From Clostridiales bacterium (GTDB lineage Bacteria > Bacillota > Clostridia > Oscillospirales > Oscillospiraceae), in NCBI GenBank assembly GCA_004554585.1, contig SFLH01000002.1, positions 234,855-298,854 on the forward strand: DNA of 64,000 bases. Direction: 5' to 3'. The notes under the pieces are model-generated. The model had not been told where the DNA came from and ran no database searches. It saw only the letters and a program-made list of their open reading frames with translations. The position numbers were made by a program, and so were the translations under genes. Shown here piece after piece: positions 7,501-15,034 of the stretch (the stretch's first letter is position 1; every line of letters starts with the position of its first letter).

Positions 7501-9576
7501 TCAGCCCTCTTCCTGGATGGCCTTGGCGTCCTCGATGGCCTTCTGCTGGGCCACAGGGGGAGCCTCCTCATAGCGCACAAAGTGGAAGGAGAAGGTGCCG
7601 CGGCTCTGGGTGATGGAGCGCAGGTCGATGGCGTAGGAGGTCATCTCGGCCATGGGAACCTCAGCCTCCAGAATCTGGTTGCCGTCGTCGGTGGGATTCA
7701 TGCCCATCACGCGGCCGCGACGCTTGTTCAGGTCGCCCATGACGTCGCCCAGGTAGCTGTCGGGAATGGTGACCTTCAGCTCACCGATGGGCTCCAGGAT
7801 GGTGGGGTTGGCGTTGGCGATGCCTTCCTTATAGGCCAGCTGAGCGGCGGTCTTGAAGGCCATTTCGTTGGAGTCCACGGGGTGGTAGGAGCCGTCGTAC
7901 AGGGTGGCCTTCATGCCCACCAGGGGATAGCCGGCCAGCACACCCTTGGTGGCGGCCTCCCGCAGGCCCTTTTCCACGGCGGGGAAGAAGTTCTTGGGCA
8001 CGCTGCCGCCGAAGACTTCCTCGGCGAAGATCATGTCCTCGGACTCATACTGGGGCTCGAAGCGAATCCACACGTCGCCGAACTGGCCGGAACCGCCGGT
8101 CTGCTTCTTGTGGCGGCCGTGGGCCTCGACCTTCTTCTTGATGGTCTCGCGATAGGGCACGCGGGCGGGGCTGAGCTCGGCTTCCACGCCGAAGCGGCTC
8201 TTCAGGCGGGAGACCAGCACGTCCAGCTGCATGTCGCCGGCGCCGGAGAGAACCACCTGGCGGGTCTCGGCGTTATTGACCACGGTGAAGGAGGGGTCTT
8301 CTTCGTTCATCCGGGCCAGGCCGGCAGCCACCTTGTCGTCCTGGCCGCGGGTCTTGGGGGCGATGGCCTTGGAGTAGCAGGGCTCGGCGAAGGGGATGCC
8401 CTTCAGAGCCACTACCTTCCGGTTATCGCACAGGGTATCGCCGGTCTTGACCTTGTCCATCTTGCCGATGGCGCCGATGTCGCCGCAGGAGAGCTCCTTG
8501 ACTTCCTCGGTCTTCTTGCCGCACAGGGTGTACAGACGGCCCAGCTTTTCGGCAGCGCCGGTGCGGGCATTGACCAGGGGCAGGTCGGAGGTGATGACGC
8601 CGGAGAGGACCTTAATCAGGGAGTACTTGCCGTACTGATCGGAGATGGTCTTAAACACGAAGGCCGTGGGCACGCCGCCGGGGGAGACCACGAAGTCCTC
8701 GGTCTGGCCGTCCTGCATGGTGGCCTTGTGATAGTTGCCCTCGGCGGGGTTGGGCAGCAGTTCCACGATATAGTCCATGAGCATCAGGGAGCCCATGCAG
8801 TTGATGGCGGAGCCGAAGAGGACGGGGAACATGGACAGCTCCCGCACGCCCTGGCGCAGGCCCTGGATCATCTCGGCGTAGGTGAAGGACTCGCCGCTGA
8901 AGTACTTGTCCATCATCTCGTCGGAGGTCTCGGCAACGGACTCCTTCAGGGCCTCGTTGAACTCGCTGACCACGTCTACCTTGTCGGCTGGGATATCCAC
9001 TTCCACCCGCTTAAAGTCCTGCATCTCATAAGCGCGCTTGTTGAGCACGTCGATCAGGCCGGTGGTCTTCTTGTCCTCATCCCACATGGGGACCACCAGG
9101 GGAGCGATCTTGTTGCCGTACTTCTCCCGCAGGGCGTTGAAGGTGGCGTTGTAATCACTGTTTTCCTCGTCGGTCTTGGAGATATAGATAAACCGGGGCA
9201 TGTTGCGCTCCTGGCAGTATTTCCAAACCTTTTCAAAGCCCACGGAGATGCCGTCCTTGGCGGAGCAGACGAGAATGGCGGCGTCGGCGGCACGGAGGGC
9301 CTCCATGACTTCACCGGAGAAATCGAAAGCGCCGGGGGTGTCCAGCAAGTTGATCTTGCAGCCCTTGTATTCCAGGGGAGCTACGGCGGTGGAGATGGAG
9401 ATCTGACGGCGAATCTCTTCGGGGTCGTAGTCGCAGACAGTGTTGCCATCCGCGCTGGTGCCCATGCGCTTGATGGCGCCGGTCATGAACAGCAGGCTCT
9501 CGGCCAGGGCAGTTTTGCCGCTGCCGCTGTGGCCCACCAGACAGACGTTTCGGATGTTTTGCACAGAATAGCTCAT
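7501..9576 (-). CDS. Elongation factor G-like GTPase (EF-G paralogue)
   Basis: 691 residues, EF-G length, starting at ATG 9576 after AGGAGAG. The domain order is that of EF-G: G domain, beta-barrel II, then III to V with GRVMGMNPTD near the C-terminus. The GTPase motifs deviate: G1 is GHSGSGKTAL where EF-G has GHxDAGKTT, G3 is DTPGAFDF (EF-G DTPGHVDF), and G4 is SKTD instead of NKMD. It is not next to rpsL/rpsG/tuf, and it has its own promoter and terminator. It belongs to the EF-G-like clade common in clostridia, whose exact job (recycling, ribosome rescue or stress) is not known; it is unlikely to be the housekeeping translocase. Confidence 0.85.
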   Translation of the reverse strand: MSYSVQNIRNVCLVGHSGSGKTALAESLLFMTGAIKRMGTSADGNTVCDYDPEEIRRQISISTAVAPLEYKGCKINLLDTPGAFDFSGEVMEALRAADAAILVCSAKDGISVGFEKVWKYCQERNMPRFIYISKTDEENSDYNATFNALREKYGNKIAPLVVPMWDEDKKTTGLIDVLNKRAYEMQDFKRVEVDIPADKVDVVSEFNEALKESVAETSDEMMDKYFSGESFTYAEMIQGLRQGVRELSMFPVLFGSAINCMGSLMLMDYIVELLPNPAEGNYHKATMQDGQTEDFVVSPGGVPTAFVFKTISDQYGKYSLIKVLSGVITSDLPLVNARTGAAEKLGRLYTLCGKKTEEVKELSCGDIGAIGKMDKVKTGDTLCDNRKVVALKGIPFAEPCYSKAIAPKTRGQDDKVAAGLARMNEEDPSFTVVNNAETRQVVLSGAGDMQLDVLVSRLKSRFGVEAELSPARVPYRETIKKKVEAHGRHKKQTGGSGQFGDVWIRFEPQYESEDMIFAEEVFGGSVPKNFFPAVEKGLREAATKGVLAGYPLVGMKATLYDGSYHPVDSNEMAFKTAAQLAYKEGIANANPTILEPIGELKVTIPDSYLGDVMGDLNKRRGRVMGMNPTDDGNQILEAEVPMAEMTSYAIDLRSITQSRGTFSFHFVRYEEAPPVAQQKAIEDAKAIQEEG

Positions 9577-9601
9577 AGCAGTTCTCTCCTTATTTTAAAT
9601 C

Positions 9602-9633
9602 GCACAGGAGAGGAAATGGACCCTCTCCTGTGC
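9602..9633 (-). other. Leader hairpin of the EF-G-like gene
   Basis: GCACAGGAGAGG (9602-9613) and CCTCTCCTGTGC (9622-9633) form a perfect 12 bp stem 25 bases upstream of the start codon. There is no T-run, so it is more likely an mRNA stability or translation element than a terminator. Confidence 0.6.
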
Positions 9634-9667
9634 CCCGACGGAGTTCATGCTCCATGGTGATGGAATA

Positions 9668-9696
9668 AGTATACAACAAGAGAGGGGCAGTGACAA
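9668..9696 (-). promoter_or_regulatory. Promoter of the EF-G-like gene
   Basis: On the minus strand, TTGTCA (9696-9691), 17 bases, TATACT (9673-9668). Transcription would begin near 9661. Confidence 0.85.
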
Positions 9697-9742
9697 CAGA
9701 AAAAATGAAAAATAGCTAAAAAATTTGTAAGAACCAGGCAAA

Positions 9743-10711
9743 TCATCCGCTTTCCGGGCCATACCCGATGGTGGGGCCCTCATCTTTTGGGGGAACGGGG
9801 ACCTCATAGATCAGGCCGCTGGTCTGGTTAACCATGAAGAAGGAGACTACCTGGCCGCTGGCATCCTTGCCAGAAAAACGCCACATGCCGCCGCTGGAAC
9901 CCAGGCTGATGAGGGTAATGGAGCGTCCCTGTTGGGCCAGATAGTCCTTCAGCAGGTCCAGAGCCTGCTGCTGGGTGAGGGTGTTCTCCGGCGGGTCCGG
10001 CTCATCGGTGCCGGGGTCGTCGGTGCCGGGATCGCTGATTCCTGGGTCCCCTTGGTTGGGGTCCTCTGGGCCGGGGGTGTCCCCCGGCGTGTCCGGGTGG
10101 TCGATGGACGGGGTGGAGGGGTCCTCCTGGTCGGGGACAGTGTCATTGGCGGTCTGGGTGTCGCGGTTCTGGTCTTGGGCCTCTTGGTCACTCTCCTGGG
10201 CTGCCTGGGTGTCCTCTTTGGCGGCCTGCTGGTTTTCTCCGGGGGAGACCTTCTGAAAGACCTCCATTACTGCCTGGGAGAAACCGCTGCTGCTGCCGTT
10301 GGGCAGGGTCAGCTGCCAGACCATCACCGCCACCAGCACGGCAGCGGCCGCGCAGGCCAGCCAGAGAAATTTGGGCCGTCCGCCTTTTTTGGGGGAGGAC
10401 GGGGCTTGGTTGGGGTTGGGGATGCTTGGGACTTCCGCCACAGGCTCCGGCGCAGCCGCACCGGCCTTTTGTCCGGCATCCTCTGCCAGAGACAGGGCGG
10501 CCCAGTCCTGGTCGGCTAGTTGGTTTTTCAGCCGGCCGGGAAGGTCGGCGGTCAAAAGGGCCATTTCCTCGTGGAGCTGGGCCAGCTGCTGGGCCACCTG
10601 GCGGCAGTGGGGACATTGGGCCAGATGGGCCGTCAGAAGGGCCTCCTCCTGGTGGGTGAGTTCTCCATCCAGACGGGCGCTGAGGAGGAGTTCATATTCT
10701 TCGCACGTCAC
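9743..10711 (-). CDS. Anti-sigma factor with zinc-finger and one membrane helix
   Basis: 322 residues. The N-terminus holds a ZAS/zf-HC2 motif HLAQCPHC (His 29, Cys 33, Cys 36) that holds an ECF sigma factor. Residues about 110-132 are a single membrane helix (FLWLACAAAAVLVAVMVWQL). A long Asp/Pro/Gly/Thr-rich linker follows, with DPGTDDPGTDEP-type repeats, and then an external domain of about 75 residues (LDLLKDYLAQQGRSITLISL to the end) of unknown fold. It starts 4 bases inside the sigma gene and is presumably its inhibitor. The extracellular part is the likely sensor; its signal is unknown. Confidence 0.85.
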   Translation of the reverse strand: MTCEEYELLLSARLDGELTHQEEALLTAHLAQCPHCRQVAQQLAQLHEEMALLTADLPGRLKNQLADQDWAALSLAEDAGQKAGAAAPEPVAEVPSIPNPNQAPSSPKKGGRPKFLWLACAAAAVLVAVMVWQLTLPNGSSSGFSQAVMEVFQKVSPGENQQAAKEDTQAAQESDQEAQDQNRDTQTANDTVPDQEDPSTPSIDHPDTPGDTPGPEDPNQGDPGISDPGTDDPGTDEPDPPENTLTQQQALDLLKDYLAQQGRSITLISLGSSGGMWRFSGKDASGQVVSFFMVNQTSGLIYEVPVPPKDEGPTIGYGPESG

Positions 10712-11316
10712 TTCCGACGACCTCCTTTCCCTGCAGGCGCCTCCGCGGCCTGCGTTGGATAAAATGTTCCGCTCTCCAGTAGCTGCTGGCGCAGCATCAG
10801 CCGGCCCCGGGCCAGCCGGGATTTTACCGTGCCCTCTTCCAGATCCAGGGCCCGGGCGATCTCCCGATAGCTCAGTCCCTCCAGTTCTCGCAGGACCAGG
10901 GGAAGACGGTGGGACTCGGGCAGCTGGTCAATGGCCTGCCACAACAGGCGCCGCCGCTCTGCCGCCATGGACAGTTCCTCGGGGGAGGGGGCCTGGTCGG
11001 GGATGGGGGGCAGGTCGGGGTCGTCCAGGGAGAGGGCGGGCTCCCGCCGCCGGCGCAGCAGATCCACGGCGGCATTGGCCGTCAGCCGGTACAGCCAGGT
11101 GGAGAAGGCCGCCTTTCCCTGAAAGGTCCGCAGACCTTGCCAGGCCTTGAGAAAAGCGGTCTGGGTCACTTCCTCCGCGTCCTGGGGGCTGCCGGTCTTG
11201 CCCAGAGCCAGGCGGTAGACCATGGTTTGGTGGCGCTCCACCAGCTGGGAAAAGGCCTCCGGGTCTCCGCCTTGGGCCCGGGCCACCAGCTGCCGGTCAT
11301 CCAACATCGGTGGCAT
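10708..11316 (-). CDS. ECF-type RNA polymerase sigma factor
   Basis: 202 residues with sigma region 2 (DAEEVTQTAFLKAWQGL, then FSTWLYRLTANAAVDLLRRR) and region 4 (YREIARALDLEEGTVKSRLA), joined by a short acidic linker. ECF sigma factors direct polymerase to stress promoters. ATG 11316 has GGGAG 7 bases upstream; an internal ATG at 11307 is possible. The start lies inside dusB (20 base overlap), and the stop overlaps the anti-sigma start, so dusB, sigma and anti-sigma are translationally linked. No separate autoregulated promoter is visible, as the region upstream is dusB coding sequence. Confidence 0.92.
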   Translation of the reverse strand: MPPMLDDRQLVARAQGGDPEAFSQLVERHQTMVYRLALGKTGSPQDAEEVTQTAFLKAWQGLRTFQGKAAFSTWLYRLTANAAVDLLRRRREPALSLDDPDLPPIPDQAPSPEELSMAAERRRLLWQAIDQLPESHRLPLVLRELEGLSYREIARALDLEEGTVKSRLARGRLMLRQQLLESGTFYPTQAAEAPAGKGGRRK

Positions 11317-12286
11317 CCCGCAGCTCCCGTTTGATGCCGGCGGTGACCCGGTAGACGTCGGCCAACGTGGTGATTTTGGAGATCTCACCCTTCCAGTATC
11401 CTGCGTGCGGAACCCCTTTCAGGTACCAGGCATAGTGCTTGCGGGCTTCCAGGCAGGCGATCTTTTCGCTTTTGTATTGGGCGGCCAGCTCAAACTGGCG
11501 CACGGCGGTGTCGCACCGCTGGGCCAGAGGGGGCAAGGGCGGAATGGGCTCCCCCCGGATGGCCGCCTGGGCCTGCTGGAAGATCCAGGGGTTGCCAAAG
11601 ACGCCCCGGGCGATCATCACCCCGTCGGCTCCGGTGTAGCGGAGGATGCGCGCGGCGTCCTGGCCGGAGAACACGTCCCCGTTGGCGATGACAGGGATGG
11701 ACACCGCCTTCTTCACCTCCCGGATGTAGTCCCAGTTGGCAGTGCCGGCGTACATTTGCACTTTGGTGCGGCCGTGGAGGGTGATGGCAGCCACGCCCAC
11801 TTGTTCCAGCTGCTGGGCCAGGTCCAGGCAGACGATGCTGCCCCGGTCCCAGCCTAGGCGCATTTTCACGGTGACGGGGGTGTTTCCTGCCCCGCGGATC
11901 ACCGCCTCGGCCACCCGGCAGGCCTTGTCCAGGTCCCGCAGCAGTCCGGAGCCGTCCCCGTTGTTGGCTACCTTGGGCACGGGGCAGCCCATGTTGATGT
12001 CGATGATGTCCGGGTGAGCTACCTCCCGGATGATGGCGGCGGCCTCCTGCATGCACGTAAGGTCGCTGCCAAAGACCTGCACCCCGCCGGGGTGCTCATC
12101 CTCACCCAGCCGCATGAGGGGGAGGGTCTTTTTGTCCTGGTAACACAGGGCCTTGGCGCTGACCATCTCGGTGATGGTGTACCCTGCCCCCAGCTGGCGG
12201 CAGATGGTGCGAAAAGCCAGGTCAGTCACCCCTGCCATAGGGGCCAGCACCAGGGGAGAATCTATTCGCACAGAACCGATCCGCAA
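11297..12286 (-). CDS. dusB: tRNA-dihydrouridine synthase B
   Basis: 329 residues. The start is TTG 12286, 9 bases after a perfect AGGAGGTGATC anti-16S match. The TIM-barrel FMN enzyme shows LAPMAGVTDLAFR at the N-terminus and NMGCPVPKV with the catalytic cysteine near residue 98. HGRTKVQMY and GDVFS are the usual FMN and substrate strands. It reduces uridine to dihydrouridine in the tRNA D-loop. The 3' end overlaps the ECF sigma gene, which is unusual, since DusB in firmicutes is more often near lysS or greA. Confidence 0.94.
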   Translation of the reverse strand: MRIGSVRIDSPLVLAPMAGVTDLAFRTICRQLGAGYTITEMVSAKALCYQDKKTLPLMRLGEDEHPGGVQVFGSDLTCMQEAAAIIREVAHPDIIDINMGCPVPKVANNGDGSGLLRDLDKACRVAEAVIRGAGNTPVTVKMRLGWDRGSIVCLDLAQQLEQVGVAAITLHGRTKVQMYAGTANWDYIREVKKAVSIPVIANGDVFSGQDAARILRYTGADGVMIARGVFGNPWIFQQAQAAIRGEPIPPLPPLAQRCDTAVRQFELAAQYKSEKIACLEARKHYAWYLKGVPHAGYWKGEISKITTLADVYRVTAGIKRELRDATDVG

Positions 12287-12320
12287 AGGGGATCACCTCC
12301 TACAGGGTTGGTTGGCGTGA

Positions 12321-12336
12321 GAGGGGCAAGCCCCTC
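12321..12336 (-). other. GC hairpin at the 5' end of the dusB mRNA
   Basis: GAGGGGC-AA-GCCCCTC is a 7 bp perfect stem with a 2 base loop about 5 bases after the predicted transcription start. The core GGGGCAAGCCCC recurs in the rimP leader (23702-23713). Confidence 0.5.
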
Positions 12337-12346
12337 GGAACATGTT

Positions 12347-12376
12347 ATTTTAGCATATTTCCTGGGATCGTGACAA
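12347..12376 (-). promoter_or_regulatory. Promoter of dusB-sigma-antisigma
   Basis: On the minus strand, TTGTCA (12376-12371), an 18 base spacer, TAAAAT (12352-12347). It faces the ClC channel promoter in the same 200 base gap. Confidence 0.75.
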
Positions 12377-12412
12377 GATCCCCAGCCGGGGAGGTTCCCA
12401 GGGGAAAATCGG

Positions 12413-12440
12413 TTGCAAAGCCAGGGAAATGTGATATGCT
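12413..12440 (+). promoter_or_regulatory. Probable promoter of the ClC channel gene
   Basis: TTGCAA (12413-12418), 16 bases, TATGCT (12435-12440). It supports the GTG start at 12493 rather than any start further upstream. Confidence 0.5.
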
Positions 12441-12492
12441 TAGAGCACGAGAAAAGATTTGCCGGCCTGGGCCGGAGAGGGAGGAAAACGGT

Positions 12493-13809
12493 GTGGCCAA
12501 GGAGAGAGGCAAAGGATGGTCCCGGGCCCTGCAGGGCCTGCGGACCGAACTGTTCTTTACTGGCGAGAGCCTGCGCATCAACGGCCGGGGTCTGCTGCTG
12601 GGCCTGGTGGTAGGATTGTTGGTGGGCCTGTGGGGCGGGCTGTTTGCCCGGCTGCTGGAGGGAGCCGCCCAGGTGCGCAACGGCACCGACTGGGCGCTCT
12701 TTCTGCTGCCCCTGGCAGGGCTGGCGGTGGTGTGGCTGTACCGCCGGGGCGGGATCAAGACCGCCGGGGGCACCGACCTGATCATTCAGGCCGCCCGGGG
12801 GGAGCAGCCTGTGTCCCGGCTGCTGGCACCGGTGATCTTTGCTGCTACCCTGCTCACCCACTGCTTTGGCGGCTCCGCCGGCCGGGAGGGGGCTGCCCTC
12901 CAGCTGGGAGGGTCCCTGGCCGAGCTGGTGCGCAAGGGGGTGAAGATGGGGGAGGAGTTCCAGGACCTGGCCATCATGTGCGGCATGAGTGCCGGCTTCT
13001 CCGCGGTTTTCGGCTGCCCCATCACCGCCGCCCTGTTCGCCCTGGAGATCTCCTGCGTGGGCATCCTGCCTTTGGGGGCTTTGTTCCCCTGTGCGGTCTC
13101 CTCCATCGTCGCCGGGGCGGTGGCCGGAGAGCTGGGGGTGCGGGCAGTGAACTTCTACCTTACCGCCTCCTCGCCGGACCCGGTCTTTTACGGCCAGGTG
13201 CTGGTGCTCTCGGTGGCCAGCGGCCTGCTGAGCATTCTGGTCTGCCACGTTTTCAGTGGGGCCCGGGCTAGTCTGGAACGGCTGCTGCCCAATCCCTATC
13301 TGCGGGTGGTGGTGGGCAGTGCGGGGGTGATTGCGCTGACCCTTCTGCTGGGAACCAAGGCCTACTTGGGCACCGGGGACACCATGATCTATTCCGCACT
13401 CCACGACGGCCAGGCGGGGCCTGCGGATTTTGTTTGGAAGCTCCTGCTCACCGCCCTGACCCTGGGGGCAGGGCTGAAAGGGGGCGAGATCGTGCCCTGC
13501 TTTGCCATCGGGGCCACCTTTGGCTGTGTGGCGGGGCCTCTGCTGGGCTTGCCCGCCCCCTTTGCCGGGGCGGTGGGGATGATCGCCCTGTTCTGCGGGG
13601 TGACCAATTGTCCCCTGTCGGCCCTGGTGCTGGGCTTTGAGGTCTTCTCTTTCTGCAACCCCGCCAGTTTCCTGGTGGCTGTGGCCGCCAGCTTCCTGAT
13701 CTCCGGCTATGGCGGGCTGTATGCCAAGCAGAAGTTTGCTTTTTCCAAGCGGCCCGATCCCGCCGGCCTGGGCCGGGAGGACCGCCAGGACGGGGAGGGC
13801 TCCTTCTAA
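12493..13809 (+). CDS. ClC-family chloride channel/transporter
   Basis: 438 residues from GTG 12493, 9 bases after GGGAGG; an earlier in-frame ATG at 12436 would lie inside the promoter. About ten hydrophobic helices are present. The ClC anion-site motif appears as GGSAGREGAALQLGG (usual GxxGREGP), and a later pore motif as CGVTNCPLSALVLGFE. The proton-glutamate region G(K/R)EG is retained, which suits a Cl-/H+ or fluoride/proton exchanger, but the transported ion cannot be fixed from sequence. It is a single gene between the dusB unit and padR. Confidence 0.9.
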   Translation: MAKERGKGWSRALQGLRTELFFTGESLRINGRGLLLGLVVGLLVGLWGGLFARLLEGAAQVRNGTDWALFLLPLAGLAVVWLYRRGGIKTAGGTDLIIQAARGEQPVSRLLAPVIFAATLLTHCFGGSAGREGAALQLGGSLAELVRKGVKMGEEFQDLAIMCGMSAGFSAVFGCPITAALFALEISCVGILPLGALFPCAVSSIVAGAVAGELGVRAVNFYLTASSPDPVFYGQVLVLSVASGLLSILVCHVFSGARASLERLLPNPYLRVVVGSAGVIALTLLLGTKAYLGTGDTMIYSALHDGQAGPADFVWKLLLTALTLGAGLKGGEIVPCFAIGATFGCVAGPLLGLPAPFAGAVGMIALFCGVTNCPLSALVLGFEVFSFCNPASFLVAVAASFLISGYGGLYAKQKFAFSKRPDPAGLGREDRQDGEGSF

Positions 13810-13828
13810 TAGCATACATTAGACGTTT

Positions 13829-13861
13829 CCCCGCCAAAAAAGTTCCCTTTCTTTGGCGGGG
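13829..13861 (+). other. Hairpin between ClC gene and padR promoter
   Basis: CCCCGCCAAA (13829-13838) pairs with TTTGGCGGGG (13852-13861). There is no T-run; its right arm ends three bases before the padR -35 box. It may slow read-through from the channel gene. Confidence 0.5.
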
Positions 13862-13864
13862 GAC

Positions 13865-13893
13865 TTGACAGGCAGAGTACTTTGCATTACAAT
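13865..13893 (+). promoter_or_regulatory. padR promoter
   Basis: Consensus TTGACA (13865-13870), 17 bases, TACAAT (13888-13893), 44 bases before the padR start. Confidence 0.9.
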
Positions 13894-13919
13894 GTAGCCA
13901 TACCTTGTGATGCAAAGTA
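13878..13919 (+). promoter_or_regulatory. Candidate PadR operator: 10 bp inverted repeat around the -10 box
   Basis: TACTTTGCAT (13878-13887) and ATGCAAAGTA (13910-13919) are perfect inverted repeats separated by 22 bases that contain the -10 box and the likely start point. The position fits repression of the operon by its own first product. Confidence 0.7.
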
Positions 13920-13936
13920 GATAGGAGGTGGTGAGG

Positions 13937-14275
13937 ATGATCCCATCTCAGATGCTCAAAGGGGTTCTCCAGGGGAGCGTCCTGGCCATCCTGGGGGAGA
14001 AGGAGAGCTATGGCTATGAGATCGTCCAGGATCTGACGGCTTACGGCTTTGGCCAGATCTCGGAAGGGACGGTGTACCCCTTGCTGCTGCGGCTGGAGAA
14101 GAGCGGGCTGGTGTCGGCCAAATTTATGGATTCGGGACTGGGACCCCGGCGGAAGTATTACACCCTCACGGAGCAGGGGCGGCAGGCGCTGGAGGCCTTC
14201 CGGGTCAGTTTCCGTGAAATGACCGCCGCCGTGGCGCGGCTGCCCGGTTTTCGGGAAGAGGAGGAAGGAGAATGA
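13937..14275 (+). CDS. PadR-family transcriptional regulator
   Basis: 112 residues from ATG 13937, 8 bases after AGGAGG; two GTG codons just upstream are too close to the ribosome site. The winged-helix PadR core is clear: MLKGVLQGSVLAILGEKESY, then GQISEGTVYPLLLRLEKSG and GPRRKYYTLTEQG. Short PadR proteins of this class bind effectors in a pocket between the subunits and repress their own operon. The downstream membrane gene overlaps by 4 bases (ATGA), as in the common PadR-plus-membrane-protein pairs of firmicutes. Confidence 0.93.
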   Translation: MIPSQMLKGVLQGSVLAILGEKESYGYEIVQDLTAYGFGQISEGTVYPLLLRLEKSGLVSAKFMDSGLGPRRKYYTLTEQGRQALEAFRVSFREMTAAVARLPGFREEEEGE

Positions 14276-14943
14276 ACCCACAAGTCAAAGATCTGCTCCG
14301 GGAGAACAACGCCCGGGAGAAGGGACTCAGCCCCCAGGCCCAGGAGAAGATGACCGACATTGTGGTCTATCTCCGAGGCCAGGACCTGAGTGAGCTGGCC
14401 CAGGAGGAGATCCGCCGGGACATCCAAGAGATGGTCCTGGAAGCGGAGGGACGGGGGGAAACCATTGACCAGGTGATTGGCACGGACTACCGGGCCTTTT
14501 GCGACGAGATCGTCGCCGCGGTACCCCGCAGTTCCCGCCGGGTGCGGGCACTGCGGGCGGTGAGCGTTATCCTGCCTGCCCTGTCGGTGCTGATGGGGAT
14601 CTGGACAGTGAACAAGGTGGTCCACACCCTGCTGGCGGGGTATTCTCCTTGGGAGCTGACCCTGACGGTGGGGGAGGTGATCTCCATGGTGGCCATTCTG
14701 CTCACTGGCGTGGCCGCGGTGCAGTGGGTGTGCCGGACCTCGCTGGACGCGCCCAAGCAGGAGAGCAAGGGGAAGGGCTTTTTGCGCCTGTGGGCCCTGT
14801 TTGCCGGGGTGGCGGCAGCCATCCTGCTGCCGGGCCTGCTGTGGAAGACCCCCCTGTGCACCATTGGCCTGTTCAAGGCGGTGCTGGTAACCCTCCTGCC
14901 CGCCGCCATCTACTGGGGCCTAAGCCGGCGCAAAGACCTATAA
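14272..14943 (+). CDS. PadR-coupled membrane protein (DUF1048/HAAS-like)
   Basis: 223 residues. The first 85 residues are helical and charged (QEKMTDIVVYLRGQDLSELA to the VIGTDYRAFCDEIVAAVP region), resembling the HAAS / DUF1048 N-terminal module found next to PadR regulators. Four hydrophobic helices follow at about 98-118, 127-150, 165-185 and 195-215. Its role is not known; proteins of this kind are thought to sense envelope state or partner with ABC exporters, and no exporter is adjacent here. It is co-translated with padR and ends at a bidirectional terminator. Confidence 0.72.
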   Translation: MNPQVKDLLRENNAREKGLSPQAQEKMTDIVVYLRGQDLSELAQEEIRRDIQEMVLEAEGRGETIDQVIGTDYRAFCDEIVAAVPRSSRRVRALRAVSVILPALSVLMGIWTVNKVVHTLLAGYSPWELTLTVGEVISMVAILLTGVAAVQWVCRTSLDAPKQESKGKGFLRLWALFAGVAAAILLPGLLWKTPLCTIGLFKAVLVTLLPAAIYWGLSRRKDL

Positions 14944-14969
14944 GGGCCAGAACCGCAGACGAAAAGACA

Positions 14970-15024
14970 AAAAAACAGGAGCCGGTGAGGAAGGTCTTTA
15001 CCTTCCCGCTGGCTCCTGTTTTGT
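14970..15024. terminator. Bidirectional terminator between the padR and ribF units
   Basis: ACAGGAGCC (14975-14983) pairs with GGCTCCTGT (15011-15019) with a smaller AGGT/ACCT stem inside. An A-run on the left and TTTTG on the right serve both convergent operons. Confidence 0.85.
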
Positions 15025-15034
15025 CGGTTTGGGG

